A stretch of 64,000 bases of DNA. Source: Taxillus chinensis (Eukaryota > Streptophyta > Magnoliopsida > Santalales > Loranthaceae). Below are positions 61,379 through 64,000 of the stretch, one piece after another. The stretch lies in assembly GCA_023512835.1 (NCBI GenBank), contig CM042088.1:18094986-18158985 (forward strand). The letters run 5' to 3'. The translations under genes were made by a program, and so were the position numbers. The notes beneath the pieces were generated by a model. That model worked only from the letters and a program-made list of their open reading frames with translations, did not search any database and was not told the DNA's origin. The first letter of the stretch is position 1. The number at the start of each line of letters is the position of its first letter.

Positions 61379-61617
61379 TTACCCCTGGTTTGGCAAGCTG
61401 TAATAGTAGATGACATTGGCCACCATTCGTCGCACCTGAGCCACAAAGTCAACCGACGTCTCGCCACAAGCACTTCCCAAGTTTCCTTCCCTTGCAGAAT
61501 AGCCATCATGTAGTAGCAAGCAAAGATCCCACAATGAATTGACCCAATAATTTGCTCATCCTGCAAATGGTTAGTTAAGAAAGAAGCAAAGTCTCCTGCA
61601 CAATGGTTAGCTTGCAA
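61379..61617 (-). pseudogene. Element 3 remnant of Ulp1-like domain
   Basis: The minus-strand frame begins QANHCAGDFASFL, which in element 2 lies just after integrase (about 26970-27045), and passes directly into GSIHCGIFACYYMM, the cysteine motif found in element 2 near 29900. About 2.85 kb (internal promoter, N-terminal 3' ORF, His and Asp of the protease) is therefore deleted. The Cys codon at 61531-61533 is TGT. The remnant ends at the stop 61379-61381. It cannot be an active protease. Confidence 0.7.
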
Positions 61618-61678
61618 ACAATTTATTGAATAAAATAAATAAAAGAAAATAACATAAAATAAAACACAGCAACAAACA

Positions 61679-61694
61679 TTGGGTTGCCTCCCAA
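61679..61694 (-). other. Conserved post-integrase palindrome (element 3)
   Basis: TTGGGAGGCAACCCAA on the minus strand, kept although the integrase is gone. Confidence 0.7.
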
Positions 61695-61706
61695 CCAGCG
61701 CTTTAT

Positions 61707-62474
61707 TTAATGTCTGTAGCTAGACTTTGTCATACTAAGCTCAACCAATGTATGAAAGGCTTTCATCCTTGCATTGTAAACCTCAGCAGTCTCGTAGACC
61801 ATAGCAATCGGATGAATGAACCGTGTGGGAGCCACTTGAACTCCTGATTCAATTGTTGATAGGGGAGACACCTCCACAAACTTATGGTTCTCCTTCCTCT
61901 CATTCCATCGAGGTGGTAACACAAATTCAACATACTCCACAATTGGAGTAGTCATGATGCACGCATGGTTACCTCCCTTGTCAAGCACTTCCTTCTCTTG
62001 TATAAGGGAAGATGATTCCAAAGCAAACATAGTAGGGGTGGGCTCATGTAGCTTGTCTTCATAAAGAGTACCTTGGTTTGATGTGCCTTCGAGATATGAG
62101 AATTATAGCATCATCATCCAAGATTTGTTGCTGCATCCTTGGGTTGTCATTTATTGGTTTCTCATGTTCTTCTAACACCCCGAACAATTCAAGTCTTCCT
62201 CTTCTTCTTGGATTGAAAAATTGTCCTCATAAGCTCCAACCATGGGAAGAGTTGAAGTGGATACATCACATGGGCTATTAAATTGTGGTGGAGGGACAAC
62301 CTCATCATAATGAACCATTGCCCTTGTATCCACTTCTTGGTCTATAGCATCATTAATGGTTTGACCATCTAGAATGCGAGCTTCATCTTCGGAATCATTA
62401 TTAGCAAAAACTCCCATTCTTGTGAGGCAGATGTCAAAGATTGATACATGGAAGTTGGAGTGATGGCTTTGCAA
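61707..62474 (-). CDS. Element 3 unrecognised acidic ORF region
   Basis: Two minus-strand frames, 62474-62172 (100 aa) and 62030-61707 (107 aa), are separated by a break. The first is acidic (NDSEDEARILDGQ, SIQEEEEDLN). The second has EYVEFVLPPRWNERKENHKF and FIHPIAMVYETAEVYNARMK. Neither matches anything in elements 1 or 2, and I do not recognise a family. They occupy the place of pol. They may be one interrupted protein specific to the non-autonomous subfamily, or captured sequence. Confidence 0.4.
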
Positions 62475-63062
62475 TTCTCTTCGGCTCTATCTCTGTGTCA
62501 CCAGGAAAGGAGTTAGATGAGACTCCGTAATCTGCATTTTGAACCATACTCATCAATAATTGCTCTACATTTTTTATGGCAGTCTCCAAACTTCCTAGCC
62601 TTTCATTCAAATCCTCTCTTTTGGTTTCTTCATCTTCAACTTGGGGCTGCCACTCTTGTTGTTGATATGGACAATAATTGCCATAAAGTGGGGCTTCATA
62701 GTAAGCTTCATCTTGATATTGCCCAACCCATCTATTCTCGAATATCCATTGAAGAAACCATTAAACTCCTCAGGTGGTGGCTCTTGTGGATAGTAGTCAC
62801 CCTCAGGTTGGGTGCAAGTTGGCCATACTTCTCTACCATCTCCATTAATACTCCCACCATAACAAGGAGGCTCCTGGTATGAATAACCGCTTATGGGAGA
62901 ATCATAGACAAGGCAATCCCAAGCACTATATGAAAATTGATCTGTTGCATGGCCTGGAACATAAACATTTTGGTCTGCCATCATTGAATTCTCCTCATCT
63001 CTCCTTTGATTTTCCCACAAATATTTGTTGCCTTGGATCATCCATTCCAAACATTCTTCCAT
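62475..63062 (-). CDS. Element 3 gag-like ORF (N-terminal unique, C-terminal gag linker)
   Basis: The ATG at 63062 opens a 151 aa frame: MEECLEWMIQGNKYLW..., then a Tyr/Pro/Glu-rich part (YSYQEPPCYGGS, YYPQEPPPEEFNGFF). After a frame break near 62720 the translation contains an ETKREDLNERLGSLE-like block and SFPGDTE. These correspond to the gag linker of element 2 (EPTKRED..., TFPSDTEVNP) near 22765-22890. The gag capsid core is missing. It is probably a truncated gag in a non-autonomous element. Confidence 0.5.
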
Positions 63063-63350
63063 GGTTAGCTCCTCCTCATCTCCAAACTTTCTCGTCCATT
63101 GGAGTGTTGTTCAGGTTCTGGATTAAAGGACACAAGTTCAGCCTCATCGCATACACAACTAGCAATACCTCATACACTTGGTGTATGTTCATGTAAAACA
63201 ACAACAAGAACACACCCAGAGCTCCGAACAATGCAAAATAAACAAATAAAGCACACGAATAACAGAAAATAAAAGACAAAATAAAACACCAAGATCGGAA
63301 TTCAAACAATTTCACTCAATGTTGATTTTAAAAACTAGTTAACCGTTGAA

Positions 63351-63368
63351 TCCCCGGCAACGGCGCCA
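63351..63368 (-). other. Primer-binding site, tRNA-Asp type (element 3)
   Basis: The same 18 bases as in elements 1 and 2, three bases from the 5' LTR. The element could therefore still be primed for reverse transcription. Confidence 0.92.
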
Positions 63369-63371
63369 ATT

Positions 63372-64000
63372 TGACAGACAAGATTTTTAGCCTCTCTAAA
63401 AAGAGCTAGCTAACGTCGTTAAATCTCTCTTCAAAATAATAAATTCCCTAAGTTTGCACTAAAAGAATAAGCGGCAAGAAAGGGGTCGAACCCACAGGGA
63501 TTAACCTAGTTCTCTAGTTCTCAAGTCAAATCACCTAATTACTCTTGTTCTATAAAATGTCTTGGCAAAAAGTTTTCTTTTTTAAGCTAAAGATCTAATT
63601 TTTATTTGGTTTTCTGAATAAACAAAGAAAGTAAACTGATTTTAGGATTAAGATTCAAGGATTAAAGGCATCTAGGGTCACAATTTCACCTCCCTATGTT
63701 ATCTCTACTTGGTTCATGGTATTAGGGTTGTCCGATTGAAACATGCTAAACATAAGCCAAGGACAACAAATGGTCATTGAGGTCCTTTTAAGAGTTGTAT
63801 GCCAGAATGGTCATCTAAACACACAAACATGCAAAGCCAATAAATCATATTTGCAAAAGGATAATGATCACACCAATCACAAATAAGTTATGAATCTCAA
63901 TCTGCCTCAGACTAGGGCTAAGAATACCAAGGTGTACATCCAAAGATAGAATTAAGAACAGATTCATAAAACATGCAAAACTCAATCATCCAAACCCAAA
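63372..64000 (-). repeat. Element 3 5' LTR, partial
   Basis: Begins (right to left, LTR 3' end) with the intact TGTCA terminus at 63372 and matches 58327-58960. The rest lies beyond the window. Confidence 0.93.

Larger units (their letters stand above)
58327..64000 (-). mobile_element. Element 3: pol-less Athila-like LTR element, probably non-autonomous, runs out of window
   Basis: A third member of the family on the minus strand: 3' LTR 58327-59833, internal region of 3,538 bp, primer-binding site 63351-63368, 5' LTR from 63372 to the window end. No protease, RT, RNase H or integrase motif is present. It retains the leader, part of the gag linker, the post-integrase palindrome, the last third of the Ulp1-like domain and the 3' noncoding region. 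The left LTR lacks its two terminal bases and joins satellite monomer B at a shared ACA, so this end is not a normal integration junction. It would need proteins from full elements to move. Confidence 0.9.

Overview
This is repeat-only plant heterochromatin, and I see no host gene in it. The evidence for a flowering plant is a plant-type L1 LINE and three Ty3/gypsy LTR elements of the Athila/Tat kind. The LTR elements have a primer-binding site complementary to the 3' end of tRNA-Asp and the typical Athila-like reverse transcriptase and protease region. The species cannot be read from the sequence.

Layout: 1-4115 is the 5' part of a decayed LINE on the minus strand (ORF1 zinc knuckle, endonuclease, reverse transcriptase). 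4116-12099 and 38927-58329 are one satellite array, split by a retrotransposon. Its basic monomer is about 243-258 bp. Three diverged monomers (A, B, C) form a 756-760 bp higher-order unit. These trimers are organised again into larger super-units that change along the array: about 1.52 kb on the left, 2.49 kb (three copies, each carrying a 195 bp LINE 3' fragment) in the middle, and 4.45 kb (three copies) on the right.

12100-38926 is a full-length Athila-like element (element 1, minus strand, target duplication ATAAT) inserted in satellite monomer C. A second full-length member of the same family (element 2, plus strand, 19741-33165, target duplication TGTAT) is inserted in element 1 between RNase H and integrase. 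Both are about 13.4 kb, with 1.5 kb LTRs, gag, protease, RT, RNase H, integrase, and a long 3' coding region. That 3' region starts behind a possible internal promoter and ends in a domain that looks like a Ulp1/C48 cysteine protease. 58327-64000 is a third, pol-less, presumably non-autonomous relative (element 3, minus strand), whose right LTR runs out of the window.

The most notable observations are the three-level satellite hierarchy, the LINE fragment amplified inside it, short satellite pieces at both LINE 5' junctions, the Ulp1-like domain and internal promoter in the retroelement 3' region, the opposite-strand self-nesting, and the striking concentration of copy-to-copy differences and frameshifts at CAG/CTG sites. 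The last point suggests systematic base-calling error at CHG-methylated cytosines, so many apparent pseudogene lesions here may not be real.
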